From the NCBI RefSeq assembly GCF_029433115.1, contig NZ_JARNTV010000037.1, positions 1-39,261 on the forward strand: DNA of 39,261 bases, written 5' to 3'. Under the pieces are notes generated by a model, which did not search any database, was not told the origin of the DNA, and saw only the letters and a program-made list of their open reading frames with translations. This DNA is from Sphingomonas sp. AOB5 (lineage in GTDB: Bacteria > Pseudomonadota > Alphaproteobacteria > Sphingomonadales > Sphingomonadaceae). Shown here one piece after another: positions 1 to 6,915 of this stretch. A program made the translations under genes and the position numbers. The stretch's first letter is position 1, and each line of letters begins with the position of its first letter.

Positions 1-216
1 AGTGCGGATCGCCTGCGCCGCGCCCCGACCGGGGCGGAGACCGGCCTCGCCGTCGCCCTGTTCGGCACCACCGTCCTCGCCGGATCGGCCTGGGCCGATT
101 ACCACCGCATGCGTACCGCCGGAGACGGCGGATCGAGCAGCAGCGACAGCGGATCGAGCAGCGATAGCGGCGGAAGCGGCTGCGGTGGCGGCGGGTGCGG
201 CGGCTGCGGGGGATAA
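1..216 (+). CDS. C-terminal end of a Gly/Cys-rich membrane protein (TIGR04222-like)
   Basis: The first 71 codons are the tail of a gene that begins before the window; the stop is TAA at 214-216. The visible part has a hydrophobic stretch (LAVALFGTTVLAGSAW, about residues 16-31), then a Ser/Asp/Gly linker and a terminal tail of Gly with regularly placed Cys (GCGGGGCGGCGG). Tails of this kind are typical of bacterial TIGR04222-domain membrane proteins of unknown function; the assignment rests on the tail and the preceding membrane segment only. The frame differs from that of the next gene, and a strong hairpin follows 34 nt after the stop. Confidence 0.6.
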   Translation, partial: SADRLRRAPTGAETGLAVALFGTTVLAGSAWADYHRMRTAGDGGSSSSDSGSSSDSGGSGCGGGGCGGCGG

Positions 217-249
217 ACGCCGCGCTGTCATAGCCGAACTTCCTCCGCT

Positions 250-280
250 AGCCTCCCGGGATCGAATCCCGGGAGGCTTT
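250..280 (+). terminator. 13-bp perfect hairpin followed by CTTT; terminator, or a hairpin holding a Shine-Dalgarno sequence
   Basis: Arms AGCCTCCCGGGAT (250-262) and ATCCCGGGAGGCT (266-278) are perfectly complementary around a 3-nt loop (CGA). The hairpin lies shortly after the stop of the Gly/Cys-rich gene, so an intrinsic terminator is the simplest reading, although the T-run is only three bases. The 3' arm contains GGGAGG four bases before ATG 281, so it could instead hide a ribosome-binding site for the next gene. Confidence 0.6.
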
Positions 281-295
281 ATGCGCGGATACATT

Positions 296-1801
296 ATGGC
301 CATTCGGCTGCTGGCGTTCGCTTTGTGCGCGGCCATCGCTGTTCCCGCTGCAGCCCAGACCGCCCCGACCGACGAAGCCGTCATCGCCACCGCGATCCCG
401 CGCATCGATGCGATGTTCGAGGACTTCCAGAAGAAGAACCCGACCCCCGGCCTCGTCTATGGCATCGTCGCCAATGGACGGCTGGTGCATGTCCGCGGCT
501 TCGGCGTGCAGGATATCGTCGCGAAACGCCCGGTCACGGCGGACAGCCTGTTCCGCATCGCCTCGATGACCAAGGCCTTCACCGCGCTTTCGATCCTGTC
601 GCTGCGCGATGCGGGCAAGCTCTCGCTCGACGATCTGGCCGAGAAATATGTGCTGGAGATGCGCAACTGGCGCTATCCGACCGCGGACAGCCCGCGCATT
701 CGCATCCGCGATCTGCTCAGCCATGTCGCGGGCTTCGTCACCGACGATCCCTGGGGCGACCGCCAGACGCCGCTGCCCGAGGCCGCGTTCACCGCGATGC
801 TCAAGGCCGGCGTGCCCTTCACCCGCCCGCCGCGCACCGGCATGGAATATTCCAACTTCGGCTACGCTCTGCTCGGCCGCATCGTCGCGAACGTCTCGGG
901 CATGCCCTATCGCACCTATGTCGAACGCACGATCCTCAAGCCGCTGGGTATGGCCAGCAGCGGGTTCGAAGTCGGCGAATGGCCGATTGAGCGCCGGTCG
1001 ATCGGCTATCGCTGGGAGAATGACGCCTGGCTCGAGGAGCCGACGATGAAGCATGGCGCGTTCGGCGCGATGGGCGGGCTTCAGGTCAGCGCGAACGACT
1101 ATGCGAAGTGGGTCGGTTTCCTCCTCTCCGCATGGCCGCCGCGTGATGATGCCGACAAGGGGCCGGTCAAGCGCGCCTCGGTGCGCGAACTGGCGCAGGG
1201 ATCGAACTTCACCCGCACCCGCCGCCGCATGGGTAGCACCGCGGAAAGCGGCTGCGTCCAGTCCGAAGCCTATGGCATGGGCTTCCGCGTGGCGCAGGAT
1301 TGCCAGCTCGGGCTGATGATGCACCATGGCGGCGGCTATCCCGGCTATGGCAGCCACCTGCTGCTGCTGCCCGAATATGGCGTCGGCATCTTCGTCTTCA
1401 CCAACCGCACCTATACCGGCGCCGCCAATCTGGCGTGGGATGCGGCTTTCCTGCTCAACGATGCGGGTGCCTTCACCCCGCGCGAACTTCCGGTGACGCC
1501 AGACCTTGCCGCGATGCACGACAAGGCCCGCGCCGCCTATGCGAGCGGAGACGTGACGGCACTGCCGCTCGCAATGAACTTCCTGATGGACCGCAGCGCG
1601 GCCAATTGGCGGATCGATCTCGCCAAGCTGCGCGAGCAACTGGGCAATTGCCCCACCGCCGAACCGCTCCACGCCACCGGCGCGCTGACGGTTGCGTTCC
1701 GCTGGAATTGCGAGAAGGGCAAGCTGGATGGCCAGATCCTGCTCGCACCGACGAAGCCGCTGACGGTGCAGGCGTTGCGCTTCCTGGTGGTGAAGCAGTG
1801 A
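296..1801 (+). CDS. Secreted serine hydrolase of the beta-lactamase / penicillin-binding-protein family
   Basis: 501 residues from ATG 296, starting with a Sec signal peptide (MAIRLLAFALCAAIAVPAAA, probable cleavage near AQ-TAP). The class C beta-lactamase-type fold is shown by SxxK (S90-M-T-K93), the Y185-S-N187 motif with the usual FGYALLGR continuation, and a late HHGGGYPGYGS segment in the place of the KTG box. Such proteins are periplasmic serine esterases, D-amino-acid peptidases or carboxypeptidases; the substrate cannot be read from sequence and true beta-lactamase activity should not be assumed. ATG 281 in the same frame is an alternative start with a strong GGGAGG four bases upstream, but inside a hairpin. 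ATG 296 has a weaker CGGA six bases upstream. A small membrane-protein gene follows 22 nt later and is probably co-transcribed. Confidence 0.85.
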   Translation: MAIRLLAFALCAAIAVPAAAQTAPTDEAVIATAIPRIDAMFEDFQKKNPTPGLVYGIVANGRLVHVRGFGVQDIVAKRPVTADSLFRIASMTKAFTALSILSLRDAGKLSLDDLAEKYVLEMRNWRYPTADSPRIRIRDLLSHVAGFVTDDPWGDRQTPLPEAAFTAMLKAGVPFTRPPRTGMEYSNFGYALLGRIVANVSGMPYRTYVERTILKPLGMASSGFEVGEWPIERRSIGYRWENDAWLEEPTMKHGAFGAMGGLQVSANDYAKWVGFLLSAWPPRDDADKGPVKRASVRELAQGSNFTRTRRRMGSTAESGCVQSEAYGMGFRVAQDCQLGLMMHHGGGYPGYGSHLLLLPEYGVGIFVFTNRTYTGAANLAWDAAFLLNDAGAFTPRELPVTPDLAAMHDKARAAYASGDVTALPLAMNFLMDRSAANWRIDLAKLREQLGNCPTAEPLHATGALTVAFRWNCEKGKLDGQILLAPTKPLTVQALRFLVVKQ

Positions 1802-1823
1802 ACCGGACGGAAGGGAGACGATA

Positions 1824-2165
1824 ATGGATTGGCTCGGCATGCTGGGGATCGGCGCCGCGGTGCTGCTGGCTTCCGCGGTGCTCGCCTGGATCCTCCAGCG
1901 CAGGCTGCGCTGGCTTCACCCGGTCGGCACTGCGGTGATGACCGTCCTGCTGCTGCTCGCCGCGCTGATCGTCATCGTCGGCTGGAGCGTCGTGCAGACG
2001 CTGGCGCGGATCGGTGAGGCCGGGCAGGGCAGTGTCAGCGATGCCGTGCCCGCGGTCGATCTGGTGCATTACGGCGTGATTCAGGCGATGCTGATCCTGG
2101 CGCTGGGCTTCCCCATCGCGATGTTCACTGCGTTCCGTACCCGCCGGAAGATACGCGGCGGCTGA
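1824..2165 (+). CDS. Small membrane protein of unknown function
   Basis: 113 residues with AGGGAGA six bases before ATG 1824. Three hydrophobic segments are visible: about residues 6-24, 34-57 and 84-103. A short Arg-rich loop (QRRLRW) follows the first, and the C-terminus is basic (RTRRKIRGG). I recognise no family. It lies 22 nt after the serine hydrolase on the same strand, so co-transcription is likely. Whether it helps the hydrolase or only shares its transcript cannot be decided from the sequence. Confidence 0.7.
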   Translation: MDWLGMLGIGAAVLLASAVLAWILQRRLRWLHPVGTAVMTVLLLLAALIVIVGWSVVQTLARIGEAGQGSVSDAVPAVDLVHYGVIQAMLILALGFPIAMFTAFRTRRKIRGG

Positions 2166-2190
2166 GCGGCGGCCTTGAGAAATCGGTAAA

Positions 2191-2212
2191 TGTATATACA
2201 TGATGTATATAC
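2191..2212. promoter_or_regulatory. Double palindrome operator of vapBC
   Basis: TGTATATACA (2191-2200) is a perfect 10-bp palindrome. Its core GTATATAC recurs at 2205-2212, 13 bp from the first (centre to centre, a little over one helical turn). It ends immediately before the vapB ribosome-binding site GGAGA (2213-2217). VapB-type AbrB-fold antitoxins, alone or with their toxin, usually repress their own promoter through such sites; the TATA-rich core may also contain the -10 element. Autoregulation is an inference from position and symmetry. Confidence 0.7.
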
Positions 2213-2222
2213 GGAGACCGTG

Positions 2223-2492
2223 ATGACCAAGGAATATCGCGCAAAGACGTTCAAGTCAGGCAATTCGGTGGCGCTGCGCTTGCCCAAGGCGCTGGGCATC
2301 GAGCCGGGCCGGGAAATGCGCGTGCGCGAGGAGAAGGGCAGCTTCACGGTCGAGCCGGCAGAGAAGCCAAAGGGTAAAATCGATATCAGTGGCTTCTGGG
2401 GAAAGGCGCCGTGGCTGAAAGTACCCCCGCGCGAGGATTTCGAGGAGCGTGAACTGGATTGGGAGGGCAAGTTGCTGAAGCGGGATGGCTGA
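2223..2492 (+). CDS. vapB: VapB-type antitoxin with AbrB/MazE-like DNA-binding fold
   Basis: 89 residues from ATG 2223, which has GGAGA five bases upstream; the in-frame ATG at 2190 lies ahead of the operator and is not used. Residues 1-45 carry the swapped-hairpin AbrB motif (KTFKSGNSVALRLPKALGI, then PGREMRVREE). The C-terminal half (FWGKAPWLKVPPREDFEERE) is the Trp-rich, acidic tail that in VapB proteins wraps around the PIN toxin. It should neutralise the VapC encoded next and repress the shared promoter. The stop overlaps the vapC start by 8 nt, typical of coupled antitoxin-toxin expression. Confidence 0.88.
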   Translation: MTKEYRAKTFKSGNSVALRLPKALGIEPGREMRVREEKGSFTVEPAEKPKGKIDISGFWGKAPWLKVPPREDFEERELDWEGKLLKRDG

Positions 2493-2862
2493 TCGCTTTC
2501 TGCTGGACAGTAACATCTGCATCTACGCGTTGCGCGGCCTCTCCGAAACGCTGAAGGTTCGGTTGGCCGAGCAGGTCGAAGGCAGCTTGTTCGTCTCTAC
2601 GATCAGTCTGGCAGAGATTTCGGTCGGTTATGGCGAAGCCGTGTTCGATGCTCCCGATCTTGCTGCGTTTCTTGAGAAGGTGGCGGTCCTCCCCTTCGAT
2701 GCGCACGCAGCGATGCTCCATGGAACGTTACCCTTCCGCCGTTCCCGACTGGACCGTCTGATCGCCGCACACGCCCTTTCGCTGGACTTGATCCTCATCA
2801 CCAACAACGAACGCGACGTCGCCGACATTCCTGGCCTCAAAATCGAAAACTGGACCCTATGA
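2485..2862 (+). CDS. vapC: VapC-type PIN-domain ribonuclease toxin
   Basis: 125 residues, a normal VapC length. PIN-domain acidic residues are visible: D8 in LLDSN, E44 in [10 protein letters not shown]90 in [11 protein letters not shown] and the TNNERD segment (107-111), which would bind the metal ions for RNA cleavage. Known VapC toxins cut tRNAs or rRNA; the target here is unknown. The start overlaps vapB by 8 nt. The stop overlaps the trmD start as ATGA (2859-2862), so the toxin gene is coupled to a tRNA-modification gene. Codon use looks less GC-biased than in trmD, which fits later acquisition of the pair. Confidence 0.9.
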   Translation: MADRFLLDSNICIYALRGLSETLKVRLAEQVEGSLFVSTISLAEISVGYGEAVFDAPDLAAFLEKVAVLPFDAHAAMLHGTLPFRRSRLDRLIAAHALSLDLILITNNERDVADIPGLKIENWTL

Positions 2863-3587
2863 CCTTCGCCGCCACCGTCCTGACCCTGTACCCGGAGATG
2901 TTCCCCGGCCCCCTCGGCGCGTCGCTGGCGGGCAGGGGGCTGCGTGAGGGGCTGTGGTCGCTCGAAACGGTGCAGATCCGCGATTTCGCCACCGACAAGC
3001 ATCGCTCGGTCGACGATACGCCGGCCGGGGGCGGGGCGGGGATGGTGATGCGCGCGGACGTGCTCGCCGCGGCGCTCGACAGTGTGCCCGCCGGGCGTCC
3101 GGTGCTGGCGATGACCCCGCGGGGGCGGACGCTCAGCCAGGCCCGGGTGCGCGAGCTTTCGAAAGGCGCTGGCGTCACGATATTGTGCGGCCGGTTCGAA
3201 GGATTCGACGAGCGCCTGTTCGATGCGCGCGAGATCGAACAGGTCTCGATCGGCGACTATATCCTTTCCGGCGGGGAGATGGCCGCGCTGACCCTTCTCG
3301 ACGCTTGCATTCGCCTCATTCCCGGAGTAATGGGCGCGCCTTCCAGCGGCATGGACGAGAGCTTCGAAACGGGGCTGCTCGAATATCCGCAATATACCCG
3401 ACCTGCTGAATGGGAAGGGCGCACGATCCCCGAAGTGCTGCGATCGGGGGATCATGCGAGGATCGACGCCTGGCGAAAGCAACAGGCCGAGACCGATACA
3501 CGGCTAAGGAGGCCGGACCTTTGGGAGCGCCATGAGGGTGCTCGGGTCAAGTCTCCCTCTGGCGCGCGGCGAAAAAAGGACGAATGA
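2859..3587 (+). CDS. trmD: tRNA (guanine-N1-)-methyltransferase TrmD
   Basis: 242 residues, the family length. TrmD methylates G37 of tRNAs from S-adenosylmethionine and prevents +1 frameshifting. SPOUT/trefoil-knot signatures are present: [14 protein letters not shown] near residues 54-67, [12 protein letters not shown] near 109-120 and [11 protein letters not shown] near 131-141; the last two form the SAM-binding knot. The C-terminal domain ([21 protein letters not shown]) is intact. ATG 2859 overlaps the vapC stop by 4 nt and rplS starts 1 nt after the stop. In most proteobacteria rpsP and rimM come directly before trmD; here vapBC does. Confidence 0.97.
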   Translation: MTFAATVLTLYPEMFPGPLGASLAGRGLREGLWSLETVQIRDFATDKHRSVDDTPAGGGAGMVMRADVLAAALDSVPAGRPVLAMTPRGRTLSQARVRELSKGAGVTILCGRFEGFDERLFDAREIEQVSIGDYILSGGEMAALTLLDACIRLIPGVMGAPSSGMDESFETGLLEYPQYTRPAEWEGRTIPEVLRSGDHARIDAWRKQQAETDTRLRRPDLWERHEGARVKSPSGARRKKDE

Positions 3588-3588
3588 G

Positions 3589-3978
3589 ATGAACCTCATC
3601 CAGACGCTCGAAGCCGAGCAGATCGCCAAGTTCCACGAGGCGAAGAAGATTCCCGATTTCCGTCCCGGCGATACGCTGAAGGTCGGCGTGAAGGTCGTCG
3701 AAGGCGAGCGCACCCGCGTTCAGAACTTCGAAGGCGTGTGCATCGCCCGCTCGAACAAGGGCATGGGCAGCAACTTCACCGTCCGCAAGATCAGTTTCGG
3801 CGAAGGCGTGGAGCGCGTGTTCCCGCTATACTCGCCGAACGTCGATTCGGTCGAAGTCGTCCGCCGCGGCGTCGTGCGTCGCGCGAAGCTCTATTATCTG
3901 CGTGGCCGCACCGGCAAGTCGGCTCGCATCGCCGAGCGCCGCGATCCGCGCCCGAGCGAGGTCGCAGCAGCCGAATAA
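3589..3978 (+). CDS. rplS: 50S ribosomal protein L19
   Basis: 129 residues starting [17 protein letters not shown] at ATG 3589, preceded by AAAAAAGGA about nine bases upstream. L19 lies at the 30S-50S interface. The family hallmarks [27 protein letters not shown] and [31 protein letters not shown] are intact. The in-frame codons reaching back to 3532 overlap trmD and are not part of the protein. Together with trmD it forms the usual trmD-rplS pair, ended by the terminator at 4002-4037. Confidence 0.97.
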   Translation: MNLIQTLEAEQIAKFHEAKKIPDFRPGDTLKVGVKVVEGERTRVQNFEGVCIARSNKGMGSNFTVRKISFGEGVERVFPLYSPNVDSVEVVRRGVVRRAKLYYLRGRTGKSARIAERRDPRPSEVAAAE

Positions 3979-4001
3979 GCGCAGCTTCACGAAGCAAGCA
4001 C

Positions 4002-4040
4002 GGGGCGCGGAGGCATAAGCTTCCGCGCCCCGTTTCGTTT
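4002..4040 (+). terminator. Intrinsic terminator after rplS
   Basis: GGGGCGCGGAGGC (4002-4014) pairs with GCTTCCGCGCCCC (4019-4031) with one G-T wobble and an ATAA loop, followed by GTTTCGTTTTTT. A strong rho-independent terminator closing the vapBC-trmD-rplS unit. Confidence 0.92.
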
Positions 4041-4083
4041 TTTCGGCCTGATACATTTTGCGGTTCAGCCGTATTATGCTACT

Positions 4084-4488
4084 ATGCCAGCCATGCGGAA
4101 CGACGTGCCTGACAAGCGACTGGGACAGTTGAGGCTGTTCGTGGCGTCGCTGTGGCTGGCGATGGTCACCGCCATCTTCTCCGCGGTGCTGCCGGTCGGT
4201 GCCCCGCTGACGGTCGCGGTCGGTTCCGCCTTCAATCCCTCGACCACCCAGGTCGCGCTCGGCGCTTCCAGCGCCGGCATCCGTGCCACCGCGGAGGCGG
4301 ATGACGACGGATCGCCGCAAAAGGCGGCTTCGGTCACGGCACCGGATGCGCTTCCGCCGATCCTGATGGCCGGGATTCCGGTTCCCCTTGCCACTGCCGA
4401 CGGCGTCCCCTCGCCCTATGGCGTGGTGGGCGCACCCGCCCGGAATCCGCGCGAAACCGCGCAACCCCGCGCACCCCCGCACGCCTGA
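4084..4488 (+). CDS. Hypothetical protein with one membrane segment
   Basis: 134 codons open from ATG 4084, with ATG 4093 as an alternative; neither has a clear Shine-Dalgarno sequence. The N-terminus is charged (MRNDVPDKRLGQLR) and followed by a hydrophobic segment (LFVASLWLAMVTAIFSAVLPV, about 18-39), giving a signal-anchor or an uncleaved export signal. The rest is low-complexity, rich in Ala, Pro and Thr, and ends in a Pro/Arg-rich tail. No family recognised. It stands between the rplS terminator and a short membrane ORF. It could be an exported small protein; the lack of a ribosome-binding site lowers confidence. Confidence 0.5.
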   Translation: MPAMRNDVPDKRLGQLRLFVASLWLAMVTAIFSAVLPVGAPLTVAVGSAFNPSTTQVALGASSAGIRATAEADDDGSPQKAASVTAPDALPPILMAGIPVPLATADGVPSPYGVVGAPARNPRETAQPRAPPHA

Positions 4489-4527
4489 TTTCCCGCCGCG
4501 GCCAAGGCCGCATCGTTCGAGATGAGA

Positions 4528-4562
4528 GTCCGCGCCCGAACTGCGCGCGGCTCCGCATCCGG
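4528..4562 (+). promoter_or_regulatory. Hairpin just upstream of the 38-residue ORF
   Basis: The stretch reads GATG-a-GAG ... CCGCGC ... GCGCGCGG-CTC ... CATC, so nested arms can pair with small interruptions. It ends just before GGGGAAA and the ATG at 4572. A leader hairpin is the simplest view; I cannot match it to a known riboswitch. Confidence 0.35.
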
Positions 4563-4571
4563 GGAAACAGC

Positions 4572-4688
4572 ATGTCACGCACAAGCAAACGCAAGCGCCC
4601 GCCATGGTGGTTCGTCACCGCCATCTGGGGCGGCGTAGCCGGATCGGTCGCCCTCGCGGCGGCTGTCATCGGCTCCACCGCCGAGTGA
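4572..4688 (+). CDS. Very small membrane protein (38 residues)
   Basis: ATG 4572 to TGA 4688. The N-terminus is strongly basic (MSRTSKRKRPP) and followed by one hydrophobic segment (WWFVTAIWGGVAGSVALAAAVIG, about 12-34), which gives a single-span peptide with its N-terminus inside by the positive-inside rule. GGGGAAA lies four bases before the start. It precedes the antiporter gene by 85 nt on the same strand. Function unknown; a small regulator of the antiporter is possible but only a guess from position. Confidence 0.55.
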   Translation: MSRTSKRKRPPWWFVTAIWGGVAGSVALAAAVIGSTAE

Positions 4689-4711
4689 TCCGCTTCACGA
4701 CAATAACCGCT

Positions 4712-4756
4712 CGGGCCGGACGCGTTCCGGCCCGGCGCACGCCGCCGATGTGCGGC
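4712..4756 (+). promoter_or_regulatory. Two hairpins in the leader of the K+/H+ antiporter gene
   Basis: CGGGCCGGA (4712-4720) pairs with TCCGGCCCG (4726-4734) around CGCGT; GCCGC (4741-4745) pairs with GCGGC (4752-4756). No T-run follows either. They lie between the 38-residue ORF and the antiporter start at 4774. The first could be a weak terminator of the small ORF or part of a regulatory leader. Confidence 0.4.
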
Positions 4757-4773
4757 ACGAACAAGGATAATTG

Positions 4774-6393
4774 ATGCACCATACCCCTTTGATTGCCACC
4801 GTTGTTGCCGGCCTGGTGATCGCCTTCGTCATGGGTGCGATCGCGCACCGGCTGAAGGTGTCGCCGATCGCCGGATATCTTCTCGCGGGCGTCGTGGTCG
4901 GGCCGTTCACGCCCGGATTCGTCGCCGATGCGGGGCTGGCCAGCGAACTCGCGGAGATCGGCGTGATCCTGCTGATGTTCGGCGTAGGCCTCCATTTCTC
5001 GCTCAAGGACCTGCTCGCGGTCCGCAAGGTCGCGGTGCCCGGCGCCATCGGCCAGATCGCGGTCGCCACCCTGCTCGGCATGGCGCTGTCCTGGGTGCTG
5101 GGCTGGGATATGCTCGCGGGCTTCGTCTTCGGCCTCGCGCTGTCGGTTGCCAGCACCGTGGTGCTGCTGCGTGCCTTGCAGGGCCGCAACCTCGTCCAGA
5201 CCGAGCGCGGCCGCATCGCCGTGGGCTGGCTGATCGTCGAGGATCTGGTGATGGTGCTGGCGCTTGTGCTGCTGCCGGTGCTCGCCAATGTGATGAAAAG
5301 CCCGGACGGCGATCTCACCACGCTGCTGATCCCGATTGCGGGCACGCTGTTCAAGGTCACCGGTTTCGTCGTGCTGATGCTGCTGGTCGGCCGCAAGGTG
5401 ATCCCCTGGGTCCTGCACTGGGTGGTGCACACCGGTTCGCGTGAGCTGTTCCGCCTCGCGGTCCTCGCCATTGCGCTGGGCGTGGCATTCGGTGCGGCGT
5501 TCGTGTTCCAGGTGTCGTTCGCGCTCGGCGCCTTCTTTGCCGGGATGATCCTGGGCGAAACCCCGCTCAGCCGTCAGGCGACCGAAGAGACGCTGCCGCT
5601 GCGCGACGCGTTCGCGGTGTTGTTCTTCGTGTCGGTCGGCATGTTGTTCGATCCGTCGGTGCTGATCGAGCAGCCTCTGCCGCTACTGGTGACGGTGCTG
5701 ATCATCATCGTCGGCAAGTCGGCTGCGGCCTATGCGATCGTCCGCGCGCTGCGCCATTCGGGCAAGACCGCGATCACCGCGGCTGCCAGCCTGGCACAGA
5801 TCGGCGAATTTTCCTTCATCCTCGCCTCACTGGGCACCAGCCTTCAGATCCTGCCCGCCGAAGGGCGCGACCTGATCCTGGCGGGCGCGATCATCTCGAT
5901 CTTCCTCAACCCGTTCATCTTCTCGCTGGTCCCCAAGCGCGGCGATGCGGTGGAGATCGCGGACGAAGCGGCGAAACCCCGTGCGCACAAGGGTCATGTG
6001 ATCCTGATCGGCTATGGCCGCGTGGGCAAGCTGATCGCCAGCGATCTGACGCGGAGCGGCAAGCCGTTCCTCATCATCGAGGACCAGCCCGACATGGCGC
6101 GTGAGGCCGAAGCGGCCGGGATCGACGTGGCCCAGGGCAACGCGGTCGATCCCGCGACGCTGGAGGAAGCCGGGATCCGCGATGCGGGCAAGCTGCTGAT
6201 CGCGATCCCCGAGGGTTTCGAGGCCGGGGCCATCGCCGAACGCGCGCGCGAGCTGAACCCCGGCATCCGCATCATCGCCCGCGCCCATTCCGACGCAGAG
6301 GTCGCCTTCCTTCAGAAGGCCGGCGTCCCCGAAGTCGTGATGGGCGAGCGCGAGATCGCCAGCCGCATGCTGACGCTCTGTTCCAGCGGATGA
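4774..6393 (+). CDS. Monovalent cation:proton antiporter, CPA2 family (Kef/YbaL type)
   Basis: 539 residues. The N-terminal ~390 residues hold about twelve membrane segments with CPA2 features such as GYLLAGVVVGPFTPGF and LFFVSVGMLFDP. From about residue 410 comes a cytoplasmic TrkA-N (RCK) domain with the Rossmann motif GYGRVGKLIASDL followed by an acidic strand end (IIEDQ), expected to bind NAD(H) or another nucleotide. The order and length fit E. coli YbaL. It would export K+ in exchange for protons across the inner membrane under electrophile, pH or osmotic stress. ATG 4774 with AAGGATA four bases upstream is preferred over TTG 4771. Transport specificity is by family only. Confidence 0.9.
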   Translation: MHHTPLIATVVAGLVIAFVMGAIAHRLKVSPIAGYLLAGVVVGPFTPGFVADAGLASELAEIGVILLMFGVGLHFSLKDLLAVRKVAVPGAIGQIAVATLLGMALSWVLGWDMLAGFVFGLALSVASTVVLLRALQGRNLVQTERGRIAVGWLIVEDLVMVLALVLLPVLANVMKSPDGDLTTLLIPIAGTLFKVTGFVVLMLLVGRKVIPWVLHWVVHTGSRELFRLAVLAIALGVAFGAAFVFQVSFALGAFFAGMILGETPLSRQATEETLPLRDAFAVLFFVSVGMLFDPSVLIEQPLPLLVTVLIIIVGKSAAAYAIVRALRHSGKTAITAAASLAQIGEFSFILASLGTSLQILPAEGRDLILAGAIISIFLNPFIFSLVPKRGDAVEIADEAAKPRAHKGHVILIGYGRVGKLIASDLTRSGKPFLIIEDQPDMAREAEAAGIDVAQGNAVDPATLEEAGIRDAGKLLIAIPEGFEAGAIAERARELNPGIRIIARAHSDAEVAFLQKAGVPEVVMGEREIASRMLTLCSSG

Positions 6394-6401
6394 GTTTGTG
6401 T

Positions 6402-6437
6402 CGGGGGGCGCTTGCCCGTCTTTCCTTGCGTCCCCCG
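6402..6437. terminator. Hairpin between two convergent genes
   Basis: CGGGGGGCGC (6402-6411) pairs with GCGTCCCCCG (6428-6437) with one G-T pair and a 16-nt loop. It sits in the 52-nt gap between the stops of the antiporter (+) and the VOC gene (-). No T-run, so termination is likely from position but weakly supported. Confidence 0.45.
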
Positions 6438-6445
6438 GCAACCCC

Positions 6446-6832
6446 TCACGCATAGCTGACGATCTCATATTCGGTGCCGTCATGGTCGAGGAAGTAGAAG
6501 CGCTTCCCCGGCTCGTAATCGCCATGCGCGAAGGGGCGCAGGCCCGCGGCCTCGACCTTGCGCTCGATCGCGTCCAGATCGTCCACGACGATGCCGACAT
6601 GGTTGAACGGCCGCCCCTTATGGAACACCTCGTCGGGCGTCTCCGCGCCCTGATGGGTGTAGAGCGCGATATAAAAACGATCGCTGCCGACATGGATGGT
6701 CCGTCCGCCCATCTGCGACGGCCCCTGCCAGCGCACGTGCCAGCCGAACAGGCGGATCAGCAGCTGCGCCGACCGTTCGGGGTCGCGCACCGTCAGGTTG
6801 ATATGCTCGATAAAGGGGGTCGTCATTCGCAT
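6446..6832 (-). CDS. VOC-family (glyoxalase/dioxygenase fold) protein, predicted SoxR target
   Basis: 128 residues: one complete VOC unit of two beta-alpha-beta-beta-beta modules. Candidate metal ligands are H10 in FIEHINLTV, H77 in FNHVGIVVDD and the glutamate of GTEYEIVSY near the C-terminus. Relatives include glyoxalase I, thiol-dependent resistance proteins and ring-opening dioxygenases; the substrate cannot be fixed. ATG 6832 has GAGAAGG upstream. The promoter lies in the gap shared with the divergent soxR, and its -35/-10 geometry matches a SoxR-activated promoter. A role in detoxifying redox-cycling compounds or their products is inferred from this. Confidence 0.85.
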   Translation of the reverse strand: MRMTTPFIEHINLTVRDPERSAQLLIRLFGWHVRWQGPSQMGGRTIHVGSDRFYIALYTHQGAETPDEVFHKGRPFNHVGIVVDDLDAIERKVEAAGLRPFAHGDYEPGKRFYFLDHDGTEYEIVSYA

Positions 6833-6863
6833 GGTCCTTCTCTGTGGATTGCCATGCGCAAGG

Positions 6864-6894
6864 CAGCTACAACCTTAACCTAAGTTGAGGTCAA
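6864..6894 (-). promoter_or_regulatory. SoxR-type promoter with 19-bp spacer and SoxR box
   Basis: On the minus strand, TTGACC (-35, 6894-6889) is separated by exactly 19 bp from TAGCTG (-10, 6869-6864), the overlong spacer typical of MerR-family activation. An 18-bp imperfect palindrome, CCTCAACTTAGGTTAAGG (6890-6873), begins with the last CC of the -35. This is the arrangement in E. coli soxS, where the box CCTCAAGTTAACTTGAGG is placed the same way. The promoter points to the VOC gene, and the site lies 26 nt before soxR. Confidence 0.85.
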
Positions 6895-6915
6895 GTAATA
6901 AAATCGGAGGGCGGC

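Noticed and set aside
248..1840. Long open frame on the minus strand opposite the serine hydrolase
   Set aside because: It mirrors the + gene codon by codon in GC-rich DNA, has Arg/Gly/Ala-rich composition and no recognisable domain. The + frame has all family motifs.
2720..2760. Internal deletion in VapC
   Set aside because: The segment before [11 protein letters not shown] is shorter than in some VapC proteins, but [10 protein letters not shown] fits another PIN subgroup with LP..H..PFDR, total length is normal and the acidic residues are kept.
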